Under the pieces are notes generated by a model. It made no database searches and was not told the DNA's origin. It saw only the letters and a list, made by a program, of their open reading frames with translations. DNA of 64,000 nt from NCBI GenBank assembly GCA_902806575.1, contig CADCXD010000009.1, positions 62,001-126,000 on the forward strand. The letters run 5' to 3'. Shown one piece after another: positions 1 to 10,581 of the stretch. Made by a program: the position numbers and the translations under genes. Position 1 is the first letter of the stretch. Each line of letters starts with the position of its first letter. Source of the stretch: Jackrogersella multiformis. Taxonomy: Eukaryota > Ascomycota > Sordariomycetes > Xylariales > Hypoxylaceae.

Positions 1-433
1 GAGGCGACGTTATACGATGCCGATTGTGGAACAGCACCAACGACGAAGACCGCGCAAGCAATCGATAATGTCCGTTCACGACCGCAGCTGTCGGCAAGAA
101 ACCCTATAGACATTGCGCCAATTAAGCACCCAATATCGTATAATGACACTACTGCTCCGGTTACCCAGCTGTTGGCCGGATTCATGAGAGAGATCCATCT
201 AGCATCTGCCACGATGACTCCCATTACTCCTTGGTCTATGCGATGTCGTTACTAGCTCGTTCTCAACTTGGGTGTATATACCTGTATGTGTAGCTAAGCT
301 TACCATACCCGAAGAGCAAAGCGCCAATCGAAACGAAGGCAGTGAGGAGGTAGACATAGCGAAGGTTTGCAGGACGTCTTTCGGTTTCATGAACCGTCGG
401 ACGGATGAGTCTTGTTTGCTTTATGCTAAACAT
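1..433 (-). CDS. MFS sugar transporter, N-terminal part, cut by window edge
   Basis: A major facilitator superfamily sugar/H+ symporter, expected in the plasma membrane. Two exons are visible on the minus strand: 433-304 and 235-1, joined across a 68-bp intron (GTAAGC donor, ATAG acceptor) in phase 1. The ATG at 433 starts a short cytosolic leader. TM1 follows (YLLTAFVSIGALLFGY), then the classic sugar-transporter stretch YDQGVMG at the splice junction. TM2 follows (VTGAVVSLYDIGCLIGA) and then the loop 2-3 signature GFLADSCGRERT, matching the family G-x3-D-x2-G-R-R motif. The remaining helices lie beyond position 1, so substrate cannot be inferred. It is divergent from the dioxygenase gene at 1099 across 665 bp. 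The family call is firm; the exact start is likely because an in-frame ATG directly precedes the conserved part. Confidence 0.85.
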
Positions 434-1098
434 GTTTATGCCTAGGCCTAGATAAGCAAGCCAATCAATAAAAGAAAAAAAAATATTAAAAGCAAATCGA
501 GAATAGCTCCCTACCTAGGTACCTACGTTACTACAAATGAGGTCAAACTGCCTACCTAGGTAGGTATCTAATCCAGATATCCCCAGATCCCACGAGAATA
601 ACGATGAGTGGAAAGTAGGATTCCCCACGGGGAGTTTATGGGGTGAGAATGGAGAAGTGCAGATCAAATGAATGGTGTGTTGATTGTGTGACGATGCATG
701 TCTTACACCCCGATCTCGCTAAGATCGTCGTCGAGGTGAAGTTTTCGCTGTATTGAAGTACCAAAACTCGAATCGTGACCTTGGAATCTAAAGCTGGCCG
801 TAATGACCAATTGCAAACCTTCAGTGTTGCCGACAACGGCAGGATAGGCTCGAGATGACTTGCTAAAAATCTCCGACTTGCTTACCTGATATGGGTAACC
901 GATGGCGATACTATGGGTGCGGAGTACCAATCCCGCAAATCTTGTTCATAATAACTCCCCATCCATCCACTGTCTTGTCTCTAGTAACAGAACTTCTGTT
1001 ACAGAGGTTGATTTCACATTAAGATATCCGTGGATATAACGAAGCGGACACGTAAAATATTCTGCAGCTATACCAGTTTCACGTCTATATCACGAACT
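434..1098. promoter_or_regulatory. Divergent intergenic region between sugar transporter and PhyH gene
   Basis: A 665-bp gap between two divergent starts, presumably holding both promoters. It contains two copies of the CCTAGGTA palindrome family (about 511-526 and 551-567). A 75-codon minus-strand open frame (930-703) lies here but has no recognisable domain and is not called as a gene. Confidence 0.5.
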
Positions 1099-2414
1099 AT
1101 GCCACATGCTACAGTATCGCCTCTCTCAATACCTTTGTTTGTCAACGATGGGTTGCTTAGCCCAGATCAAGTCGGCCCTCTCAAGGCTTCATCTCCATAC
1201 GAACCCTTAGATGACTTACGCCAGCGTTTCAAAAGGGATGGCTATCTTTTCCTAAAGGGCCTGCTCCCGCGCGACGATGTCCTCAAGGCCAGGGAGGAGT
1301 ATTTCACCCTTTTAGCGCCTAGTGGTGTGTTGGCGCCAGGATCACGCCCGGTCGATGGTATATTCGATGATAATAAAGACAAGCTAGACTTCCCTGGCAT
1401 GGTGAGTGGAATACACCGATACTCTCCCCAGGGGGTTAATACGTCATTGCTGACAAGAGATTATCAGTACGTGATCAGTTTAATCATCACCTAGGTATTT
1501 TAACGCACTTATCTGGCCTGCGTCGTGATATTACTTTGCATAATGTCATCTTCCCTGCCTACCGATTGCTGAGTTTCATTTATTCCGAGAGCGATGGTAT
1601 CTTCGCAGAATGTTAACATGAGACAGAGGCGCCGGCTCCACCGATGCGAATGGACGTCCTCGCGGTGGTCTTTTCGTTGACCTCGCATTAAAAGCTCATC
1701 GGGAGCCCTGGTACAAAGACGAGTTTTGTAAAAATTCGACGCTTTTCTCGTTTATTGCCAAGATTACTGGATGGGATGATAACACTCTCGGTCTCACGAG
1801 GTCATTGCTGAGAAATAATACACCCCACAACAAGGCAATTGGTGTGCACTATGACCAAATATTCCTCCGACACGGTGAAGACAGTAGCATTACTGCCTGG
1901 GTTCCCATGGGCGACATTGCCATAGACGGCGGTGGTCTAATGTATCTGGAAAATGGACACACCCTTGGCCAAGAGATAGAAAAAGGCTTCTATGATCGGG
2001 CCAAGGAGACCGGCCTCACAGAAGAGGAAACGAGAAACGCGTTCAATAAAAACATGGCTAGTGGAGGGCTATTGTCAGACGGGCCGAAGGAGTTTGCCGC
2101 TGAACACGCACGAAAATGGCTTGTCACAGACTATGCTGCCGGTGATGTTGTGTTGCATAATAGCTACATGGTAAGACTTGGGGAGTCTATCTAGGTATTT
2201 TGGAGCACTTTAGCTGATGAACATGGAAGATCCACGCTTCAACAATCAACAAAGACCCAAAGAATATCATTCGCCTCGGTACCGATCTGAGATTTGTGGA
2301 CTCAAGTCGACCGTATGATTTAGTAGGCTTGAGAATTACCCCTAGCTTTTTATTTTTTGCTAACTCATCTCCTAGCGATGGATAAATATCTACTCATTCG
2401 GAGATGGGGTATAG
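1099..2414 (+). CDS. Phytanoyl-CoA dioxygenase (PhyH) family oxygenase
   Basis: An Fe(II)/2-oxoglutarate dioxygenase of the PhyH family; fungal members hydroxylate lipids or secondary metabolites. Proposed exons are 1099-1466, 1627-2170, 2230-2322 and 2376-2414, giving 347 aa. Phases agree at every junction. Iron ligands are visible as the HxD pair in GVHYDQIF (about H197 and D199) and the distal His in the exon-3 start IHAS (about H306). The Arg-rich NIIRLGTDLRF segment downstream fits 2-oxoglutarate binding. The start is the first in-frame ATG, MPHATVSP. The first intron is the weak point: a strong GTGAGT donor at 1402 exists, but only the GTACGT donor at 1467 keeps the frame with the acceptor at 1626. 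The gene ends with RWINIYSFGDGV, like family C-termini. Its neighbours are a flavin oxidase and an MFS transporter, so a metabolic role is likely; the substrate is unknown. Confidence 0.8.
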
Positions 2415-2894
2415 TAGCGGTCAGCATGGTAGGTCCTCATCACACATCTCGTCGGGAAAACCACCAGTCAATGGCTTTGCAATATTGGAGAAGTATTCAG
2501 CAACTGAAATTTACTTGGAAAGATATACGAGTAACGTCCTATGTGTATGTCAAGATAAGCACTAGAGGTGCTGAGCCTTATACGCGCATCGGCACTTTTA
2601 CACACAACTATAGTACTATTATAGTAAAGCGGTGTATTTGCGTGAAAATTTCAGGAGACAAAGAGCCTAGAGTGCAGCGTCGACGAAAATAGACTGAGGT
2701 CTCCGTCCTAGTTGCACATAACTTTACAATAGATAACTGCCAGTTAAGGGAATATAAGAAGCCAAGCCAGTTTGCCTTCATTACATATAGAGTTGACAAT
2801 ATTTGCAACCTAACCTAGTAAATTATAAGCTCACATACCGTAGGATACACAAAGGAAACAGCTCGAGTTCTAGCTCTTGACGTAGTTGTCCACC
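2415..2894 (+). other. Intergenic spacer, PhyH 3' / oxidase 5' region
   Basis: A 480-bp gap between two co-directional genes. The open frames in it are short and overlap each other on both strands, without family resemblance. It probably holds the dioxygenase 3' UTR and the oxidase promoter. Confidence 0.5.
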
Positions 2895-4543
2895 ATGGCG
2901 AAGCAATCTCTATTGAAAAACATACAATGGCCCCTTGGAACTTTCGTTCACTACCCCGAATCCGAGATTTTCACCGAAGCAACAATACGTTGGTCCATTT
3001 ACAGCCCCCCTACCTTCGCCGCAGCGATTATTCCACCAGACGAAGAAGCTGTAGTGCAAATTGTAAGTATGCCAGATGCTTTCATCGATACTGTTCTCAA
3101 CATGATACCCCTTAGGTCAAAGTTGCAAGGGCCGCGAACATCCCCTTCCTGGCTACGGGAGGTCGTCACGGTTATGGTACATCATTCGGAAAGCTGCAGA
3201 ATGGAGTAGCTATTGATCTTATCAAGCTGAGATCAATCGATGTCGACAAGGCCGCGGGCACAGTTACAGTTGGCGCGGGAGTGTTGATTGGAGAGATTAC
3301 CGGCCTCGTTCACGAGGCAGGCTTTGAACTTCCGTAAGTCCCGCGATTTCTAATGAGCCTGGTACATTTGATTAACCGAGCCCAGCGTGGGTTCTTGCAA
3401 TATGGTGGGATTAATCGGTGCAACGCTGGGTGGCGGCGTTGGATTCTTCCAGGGCCTCTTCGGCTTGATCATCGATTCCCTCGTCTCCATAAGGCTCGTC
3501 ACGGCCGATGGAAATCTCGTCGAAGCATCGGAAAGCATAAACACGGAATTGTTCTGGGGTATTCGCGGTGCTGGATTTAACTTTGGCATCGTTACCTCCG
3601 CAACGTACAGGATGCATAAGGCTGTCAACGCTGGGCAGGTATTAACTGCTGATCTGGTTTATCCCTCTAGTATGAAGGAATCCTATTTCGCAGTCTTACA
3701 GTCATTCGAAGACAATATGCCGCGGGAGTTAGGTATTAATACTGCGATTGTTTGGGATGCTGCTTCCAACGGGGTAAGTGTGTGGTAATGCTGTTATTTG
3801 ACCTTTATACATGTTGTGCTAATAGTATTACATGAAGACTCAGATCGTGGCCACTTGCATCTACAATGGTCCCGAATCGCAAGGTCGTCAAGTTCTTGCA
3901 CCTTTCTTTGAACTCAACCCTCCCGTCTCCCGCATAAGCGTTGTCCCATACAGCGAGATGCAGTCAGTCATAGTCTTCGGCCTCATTTCCGCGTCTAGTA
4001 CACCAGGACAAATCCGTGACATATTCACAGTCAACGTTCGTAAATTCTCGGCCGACACATTCAACTCAGCTTTCGAAAAACTTGATGCCTTCTTCAAAGC
4101 TCATCCAGATGGCCGTGAAAGCGCCATATTTCTAGAAACATTTTCGAAGCACGCTGTGGCTGCTGTACCAGACGATGCAACCGCGTACCCTTGGAGAAAC
4201 GCGATAGGAAACTTGTATGTACAACTTCAGTCACTTCCCACATACCATAGATTACATAACTAACCTGAAATGTCTACTTAGTATGTTTATGCTGGGTTGG
4301 CCGAAGTTAGGTAACCCTATCGAGGAGGCAGCGGACACTCTTGGTCGTGAGTTGCGCAGTGACTTTGCTGCCACTTCAGGATATCCCGACCTCTCGGTTT
4401 ATGTGAGCTATGCTCATGGCGATGAAACACTGGAGCAAATTTATGGCAAAGAGAAGCTTCCCCGTCTCGTGGCCTTGAAGAAGAAATGGGACCCGGATAA
4501 TGTATTTGGCTATAATAATGCACTACCAACGGAATACCCCTAA
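2895..4543 (+). CDS. FAD-linked oxidoreductase, berberine-bridge-enzyme type
   Basis: An FAD-binding PCMH oxidase of the BBE family, which oxidises small molecules using O2 and is common in fungal metabolite clusters. Five exons: 2895-3062, 3116-3333, 3386-3773, 3826-4214 and 4282-4543, giving 474 aa with all phases consistent. The first half is the FAD domain. FLATGGRHGYGTS carries the His expected to bond FAD (about H74). VGSCNMVGLIGATLGGGVG carries a Cys (about C133) where bicovalent BBE enzymes attach the 6-S-cysteinyl bond. ELFWGIRGAGFNFGIVTS is typical FAD-domain sequence. The C-terminus WDPDNVFGYNNALP is the BBE tail. I see no obvious N-terminal signal peptide, so the enzyme may be intracellular, unlike many BBE homologues. 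It lies 480 bp downstream of the dioxygenase on the same strand, suggesting related chemistry. Confidence 0.88.
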
Positions 4544-5690
4544 GTATATACAACTACCTACGTACTCAATGAAGAGAGAAGTTTATTTAGAAAAAGACTT
4601 AGCGACCCCTATTCAATTTTCCAGCCTACCATATCATAGGCATATCTAGTTTAACAGTATCTAGGTAGGTTAACTCTGGCAAGAAATCTAGCCTGGTATA
4701 TGTTTGAGACCCATCAAACTTACTTACCAGCTAGACATATTAAATAAAGAGTCTAAACAAAAGTGAAACTGACAAAATAGAATAATATTAAGCAATTATT
4801 ATGGATATGCAATAAGTGGAAATTAACTTGAGGTGTCCACGGGATTCCGGAACGTGTAACAGTTCTTGGTTTAGCTCAGCATATTTCGGATATCAGACCA
4901 TGGGACAGATGTAATATTCTAATACGGGGTATTTTTCTGTAATGTTCCGATCAAAATAAGACCCAAGTACGGGAAGAGCTGAGACGTAAATAGGTACGTA
5001 CAGAAAATAAAACGGGAGACGGTGGAAAGGGGGGATCACTTTAGTAACTACCTAGGTAGGTACCTATGTAGTAATAAGTGTATAATGGTACAGTGGAATA
5101 GTAAAGTGGGATTTGATTTACTGACTTGGTACCTAGGTACCTACCGGTAGGTATGGAGGCTGTGACAGTGGATGTAAGTCGTCTAGTACTGTTGGGCTTC
5201 AAGGACTTAGGTCCCTAGGTACTTTATTGATTACGAGGGGAAAGGGGTTATGTGCTCGTCAAGTTGATCTTAAAAAGCTGCAGGCTGATTAAGTAGGTAC
5301 CTAATAAGTAAATCAGACTGATTAGAAAATAAATAAATTTTAGAAAGACGAATTTCTATTGGTTGCTTTAATTAGAATTATATGATTTTCTGGGGAAATC
5401 ACGACGTCGCTGATTTAGTTGAGCCTCAACATGGGTTCCGTGGATATTATTGGCTGATTATTACTGTAGTCTTGAATAATAAAGGCGAGTGATTAGGATA
5501 CCTAGGCTACCACGGCATATGATTGGGTGAAAAATGCAATCAGTAGCAGTCGTATACATGGATGTTTTTAAAAAAAAATAGTTTATTTATCCATCGTCAA
5601 GTCTCGTGGTCGGTCTCGAGGATCAGCCTCCAGAATCAGTAACTAGAAATACAATCAGTAACTAAGGATGGTTTTCTATATAACACCACC
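4544..5690. other. AT-rich intergenic DNA with palindrome copies
   Basis: No gene is visible in this 1.15-kb stretch. It is AT-rich, contains several CCTAGGTA-type palindromes (about 5048-5066, 5128-5150, 5212-5220) and ends at a TATA-like ctatataacacc near 5674-5690. Confidence 0.5.
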
Positions 5691-6345
5691 CTCCCACCCA
5701 ACTTTTTTCCACTTTCTTTCCCTCTCATCTTTAACTTATTACAACTTATCTCTACTCTACCTTCCAAGCTACCTCTACTTAAACCTACCTTTTAACACAT
5801 CTCTACTTTCAAACCTACCTTGACCTTGCATCCTCCCTACTTTGTTCTCGTCTACTAACCTACCTAGGCACCTACATAAAGTAAGTCCAAGTATCTCTCG
5901 TACATCTTCTCATAACACGTTTATACCTACCTACCTAGGTACCTAATACTCCTACCACCCTACCATCCACTACTTTTTCTTTTCATTCTTCCTTTCCTAT
6001 GTTACATTTCCTACCCACCTAAGGTATATTACATACTCTTCCTCCTTCAAATAGTACCTAGGTATTCCAAGTAGTTGGTCGCCTGCCTATCCTACTTAAG
6101 TACCGAGGTACCTATTCCTACCTTTTCTCCCCATTTCCACCTTTATCATCACCCACCTTACTATTATCCTCACTCCATGCTCGTCTCTCCCGTCCAAACA
6201 CCCCAAACACCCCAAAACGGGTTTATTTATTCTTACGATGTTCTTATTCTTCCGAAAATCCCATCCATTCTTCATACACTAACCATGTGTAATCTTAGTC
6301 CTGCATACAAACAACCTTTACAACAAGCCTTATACCTATATTCCG
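5691..6345 (+). promoter_or_regulatory. Pyrimidine-rich tract resembling a fungal promoter or 5' leader
   Basis: After the TATA-like sequence the plus strand becomes strongly C+T rich for about 600 bp, with repeated CTACCT and CCTTT words. In filamentous fungi such tracts usually mark the core promoter and transcription start. No downstream coding frame of convincing length exists before the peptidase start at 8252, so any transcript starting here would either be non-coding or be a very long leader. This is inference only. Confidence 0.35.
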
Positions 6346-6557
6346 GTCCAGGTGTGGGCGGTCTTGCGCTCTGTTTTATGGAGTAAGCTACGTGCCGCCT
6401 TCACCTGGACTTCATATTATATTACCAACAAGAATTATCAACAACGTACCCCTCTTCCTGTCCGGGTGTTGGCGGTCTTGTGCTTCGCTTTTTGGAGTTA
6501 GCTACGTGCCGTCCGCACTTTGGACATCGTCGGGAAGGGGGGTGCTTCATATTATAT
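6346..6557 (+). ncRNA. Tandemly duplicated hairpin element (candidate structured RNA)
   Basis: Two diverged copies lie in direct orientation, about 6346-6424 and 6460-6557. Copy 1 has a perfect 9-bp inverted repeat, GTCCAGGTG (6346-6354) with CACCTGGAC (6402-6410). After a 2x2 internal loop it continues with GGCGG (6357-6361) pairing CCGCC (6395-6399). Copy 2 keeps the same arms, GTCCGGGTG (6460-6468) and GGCGG (6471-6475), against CCGTCC and GCACTTTGGAC (6509-6525). The pairs are retained partly through G-U wobbles and single bulges. The 33-nt apical regions share AGCTACGTGCC, and both copies are followed by TTCATATTATAT. Orientation is taken from the surrounding plus-strand leader-like sequence. 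It does not match any RNA family I know. Confidence 0.35.
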
Positions 6558-6589
6558 ATATTTTTTTTCTTGCCAAACGGTCAGACTGA

Positions 6590-6940
6590 ACTATCGAGGA
6601 ATCAAGACAAGGATCACACCAGCAAAAAGATTTCAGCAACTTCAAAAAGAACTACAAGAACAAGAACTACAACAGCAACAATAACAACATCAACAACAAC
6701 GGCAACTATGGACCGCTTGGCCCTTTTCCATACAGTGCTGGTGGCGTTTTGTTCATATGGATGATGCCTACAAGCTGCCAGCATCTGAATCTTTCTCCTA
6801 AACGGCATCTGTCATGGCAGTGTTGTTTAGTTGGTGGGGGCGCCCTCGTTTCAGGAAAGTCAACACACACCCCCCTAGCTCTAATCAAACCACTGAGGTC
6901 ACCGATGGGTCTGTACATTTCGGAGTGCTAGGCTCGACCG
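6590..6940 (+). other. A-rich leader-like stretch with an 18-codon ORF
   Basis: An A- and CAA-rich stretch (6600-6708) runs directly into an ATGG at 6709, the composition expected of a fungal 5' leader in front of a start codon. The frame from that ATG, MDRLALFHTVLVAFCSYG, stops after 18 codons. I see no splice donor that would extend it convincingly. It may be a short ORF on a non-coding transcript or the relic of a gene start. Confidence 0.25.
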
Positions 6941-7480
6941 GAAGTTGGTCCCTGGACCTTCGCGGAGAATGCGAAGAGATAGGAGCAGGGAAGTCTACGA
7001 GGACCTTGCCTTGTGTCGTCTAGCTAGTCTGTTGCGGGACGACGCCAACGTTATCGTTGGGGTTATCGACGCTCATAGGTCGCCTTCGGGCTTCCTGTCG
7101 TGTTCACCGTCCCGGGGCGTAGTACCCGGGAGGTGACGTCCCTCGGAGGGCAAGGGGGTCCCTGTGAAATCTCTGAGGAGGCTGGAGGAGATTTCACTCA
7201 CGTTACGCACCCACCCCCGTGCAGCGGTAGCCTTGGTGTGCCGTCCATTCTCTAATTTAACTAGGGGCGGGCGGAGAATCGACAAGCACTGGGTATCGGG
7301 GGGATAAGCCCCGAGCGGCAGGCAGCCCTATCCAGGGGGGCGGCCTGCCAGGCCGCGAAAGATGTTGCGCCGTCATGGTAATAAAGGTCAGGCAATTGGC
7401 GACTGTCCAACGGGGTGCTCGTGGCCTGAAAACCCGAGCTCTGGTGTCCTACTCAAGCAGTTTCTGGGTGTTCCTGACTC
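6941..7480. repeat. GC-rich island with clustered hairpins
   Basis: A GC-rich block sits abruptly in AT-rich surroundings. It contains several short perfect inverted repeats. GTGAAATCTC (7164-7173) pairs with GAGATTTCAC (7188-7197) around a 14-nt loop. TCCCGG pairs with CCGGGA near 7110-7130, CCCTC with GAGGG near 7140-7150, and GCGGCCTG with CAGGCCGC near 7340-7356. No frame is long enough to be a gene. It may be a structured transcript or the 5' end of a decayed retroelement; I cannot decide from sequence alone. Confidence 0.35.
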
Positions 7481-8251
7481 GAGGGATCGTGCGTATCGCC
7501 TATTCACTTCACCTACTCCGTATCCGATCCATCCACATCCCATCTTCTTGATTCAACTTGCGTTTTTGATATACTAATCTCTAGTCACTGTACTACCTAC
7601 ACTCAGCACTTGTGACTCTGTCACCCCAGTAGTAAAGTCCTTTTTGACCTCTTACTCTAATTTTTGAAACCTTTTCAGCTCTGCTGATTCAATTTTATTC
7701 TCTCTTTTTCATTGCAATACCTGGCTTTGCCAGGGTTGCGAAGAAGAATGGACTGTCAACAGGACGATCTAACAGATTACCTGAACGATATTTATTTATT
7801 GTATCATTGTAACTACTATTTCAACGAGCAGGACTTACCTAGCTGTGTTTCATACCTTCTGCCGGCTTTTCTCTCTTTCCATCCCTAATTCTTGCTCTGA
7901 ATTGGCGTTATGACGTTGTTTACCTAGTTGCCTAAAGGGGTAGGTGTGTCGGATCAGATGAGTGGGCTCGCCAAGCTACGGCTCAATCTAGATCGGAATC
8001 TCGACCGAACCGATGTGGGATGATGTAGGATGCGCCGCCAAGATACGAAACATTGGAATGGACCCATCTCGGACATACACTAGACATCACAAAGGGTTGG
8101 CGAACTTCCTGCGAGATTGACGTCTAATCAAGTTTGCTTTAGTATTCACAGTAGGCTACTCTCCAAGAACGCGTAGTTATCATTACCCAGTGACATTTTT
8201 GGCCAAGCATAAAGTGATAGAGTCGAAACCGTTTGGTAGTTGACCGTGACG
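7481..8251 (+). other. Intergenic DNA upstream of the M24 peptidase
   Basis: About 770 bp without a convincing frame. The first part is T- and CT-rich. The stretch next to 8252 should hold the peptidase promoter, but no clear TATA box is visible. Confidence 0.4.
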
Positions 8252-9802
8252 ATGCGGAGTCCCAAGTTACTGCTTACTTGCCTCGTCAGCAGCGCGACTA
8301 TTCTCTTCCCCGAATGTGCACACGCGGGAACAGCCCCCGGCAAAACGCCACAATTCCAAACCCTCCCTTCTCTGCGGGAGCAGGCAGAGATTCTAGACGG
8401 ATGGACGGAGGAGCGTAAGTCGCTGATCCCGGGGCTATTGCGTAAATATGGCGTCGACGCTTGGCTGGTGTGTTCTTCACCCCTTCTTGCTCTACCGACG
8501 TGTTTTTAACGAGATTAATAGATGAGCCAGCGCGAATACGGCGAAGACACTGTCTTCTGGGCGCTCAAGGAAGCCACGCAGTTCTCCGCGCGGCGGCGTA
8601 CCACGCATCTCTTTCTGGCAGATCCGATCGGCGACGCGTCGTCTAGCTACTCGTGGATCGAGAACACGGAAGCCGTGTGGACGGATCTCCGGGAGATCTT
8701 CGCGGCGCAACAGCCGCGATCTATCGCGCTGAACACGCATCCAGAGATCGCCTTCTCTGGGGGCTTGCATGCGGGGGAGTTAGACGCCGTGGTGAGGGGA
8801 ATTGGGGAGGAGTGGAAAGATCGGTTTGTGCTGGAGCCCATGCTAGGCGTCGAGCTCGTCGCGACAATGGTCAAGGGCAGGCTGCCGTGGTACCGCAAGA
8901 TGATGGAGACGGCGTGGGCTATCATCGAAGAAGGGTTTAGCGAGAAGATCATTGTGCCCCAGAAGTCTACGAGTTGGGTAAGTTGATATATATGAGCCTG
9001 GTGAAGTCCTAAGCTGACAATTCCGGTTCTACAGGATGTTGAATGGTGGATGCGAGAGAGAATCCAGTCTCTAAATTACACAACCTGGTTTCAACCCAGC
9101 GTGTTTATCCTGACGGGAGAAGGGTTCCCAGCCGCCGAGGACCTTTCTATCGCTGTGGACGACCCTCGCGCACCGGATCGCCCAATCGAGTACGGCGACT
9201 TGATCCATACGGACTTTGGCGTATCGGCTCTTGGGTTGAATACAGACACGCAACACCTAGGTTACGTTCTGTATCCCGGAGAGACGGAAGTCGATGTACC
9301 TAGGGGCTTTATGGAAGGCTTGAAGAAAGTCAACCGGTTACAGGACATTGTGAAGAGTAACATGAAGATTGGAATGACAGGCAACGAGATTTTGAAGACC
9401 TCTCTGAAGCAGGCACGCAGCGAAGGTATCGAGGGCAAGATCTACTGCCATGCCACTGGAGAATGGGGCCATTCGGCAGGGACAGTAATTGGTACCTACG
9501 CCTTACATCTCGCCCTCTTCTTCGTTGCCGTTTCGCTGACCTTTTATTTATCTATAGGAATGACCAATCTACAGGACACTGTTCCGGTGCTTGGAGACCT
9601 CCCCCTTTTGAAGAATACGTATTACAGCATCGAGCTCTTTGCAGAACATTTCGTCCACGAGAGGAATAGGACCATTGTTTTCCCCCAGGAAGAGGATGTG
9701 TATTGGGATGAAGCGACTAATAGCTGGGAATGGGTCTATGGGAGACAGGAGGAGCTCCTGCTTATCAGGACGCCTGCTGAAGATGCGCCGATAGAGCTCT
9801 GA
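8252..9802 (+). CDS. Secreted M24-family metallopeptidase (Xaa-Pro aminopeptidase-like)
   Basis: A pita-bread-fold metallopeptidase, probably a secreted or vacuolar dipeptidase/aminopeptidase. Exons are 8252-8467, 8522-8977, 9035-9491 and 9558-9802, giving 457 aa with matching phases. The N-terminus MRSPKLLLTCLVSSATILF followed by an Ala-x-Ala-like site is a good signal peptide. The five metal ligands expected for M24 are visible: D284 in IHTDFG, D295 in NTDTQH, H370 in GEWGHSAG, E402 in YSIELFAEH, and the Glu of RQEELLLI near the C-terminus. The third intron (9492-9557, 66 bp) is a multiple of three without stops, so retention would not break the frame. There is no obvious functional link with the oxidase genes 3.7 kb upstream. 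Confidence 0.85.
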
Positions 9803-10533
9803 GGCAAAGGTTTTTGATAATACGATTTCCTTTATGCAGGTATGTTATTGCTAGGGAAGCACCTTGATCCCTATAGATGTTATATTGGATACGTGATGGC
9901 CACCACTAGCATGATGAAATACGGCAGTATTAATTAAGTCCGATGACTCATGATAACGTGCTTTCAGTCGTGTCCTATCTACGTGTATGTTGCGCCCCGA
10001 ATTCTCGGAAACGACCGGAAATCATCTGATACTCCGGCAGAGGCTTATATCGTCTTTCCCCCCGTAGCCACGCCGGTGGACGGCATAGGTGAAAAGCCAC
10101 TTACGTGAATAAAGGGATAAAAAGCTTGGCCTTCCCCCAAGCGCTAGGTCCTCATCCAATGAATTTGCGGGTGGCTTCTTGAATAGCCGGATGAACGTTG
10201 TGGATGGCGGCTGATGATGCAATTGCGCTTTCGTTGGACTAAAGTGGAAGTGTATGATTTGCGCCTTGCTGTAGGTCAGATTAGTACAGGGGAAAAAAAC
10301 ACGAGCTTCCGAGACTCGGGCGCAGCTTGAAACTACCAATGCGTTCTACAGCATCCAAGACTGTGGCGTGAAGCTATTGATAAAGTTAGTCATCTATGTG
10401 ATACGATAACACACAGCTAGCCTCTTAAGGCGCCCGATTTGAGGCGGCCGGATACCTAGGTACCTAGGTAGGTATACGCTGATACAAAAACTGGTCAAAG
10501 TGAGAAAAATGGAATCTAACACTTCATCGTCCA

Positions 10534-10581
10534 TATAAAATATAAAATATAAAATATAGAATATAGCATATGGCATATGGC
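10534..10581. repeat. 7-bp tandem array, TATAAAA decaying to TATGGCA
   Basis: Consecutive 7-bp units read TATAAAA three times, then TATAGAA, TATAGCA, TATGGCA and a partial TATGGC. Each later unit differs from its neighbour by one or two bases, the pattern of a microsatellite decaying from one end. Confidence 0.8.

Noticed and set aside
703..930. 75-codon minus-strand ORF in the divergent promoter between MFS and PhyH
   Set aside because: No domain, no support beyond being open, and it occupies the shared promoter of two solid genes.
10022..10339. 105-codon minus-strand ORF
   Set aside because: Composition is intergenic, with no domain, leader or splice context typical of the other genes.
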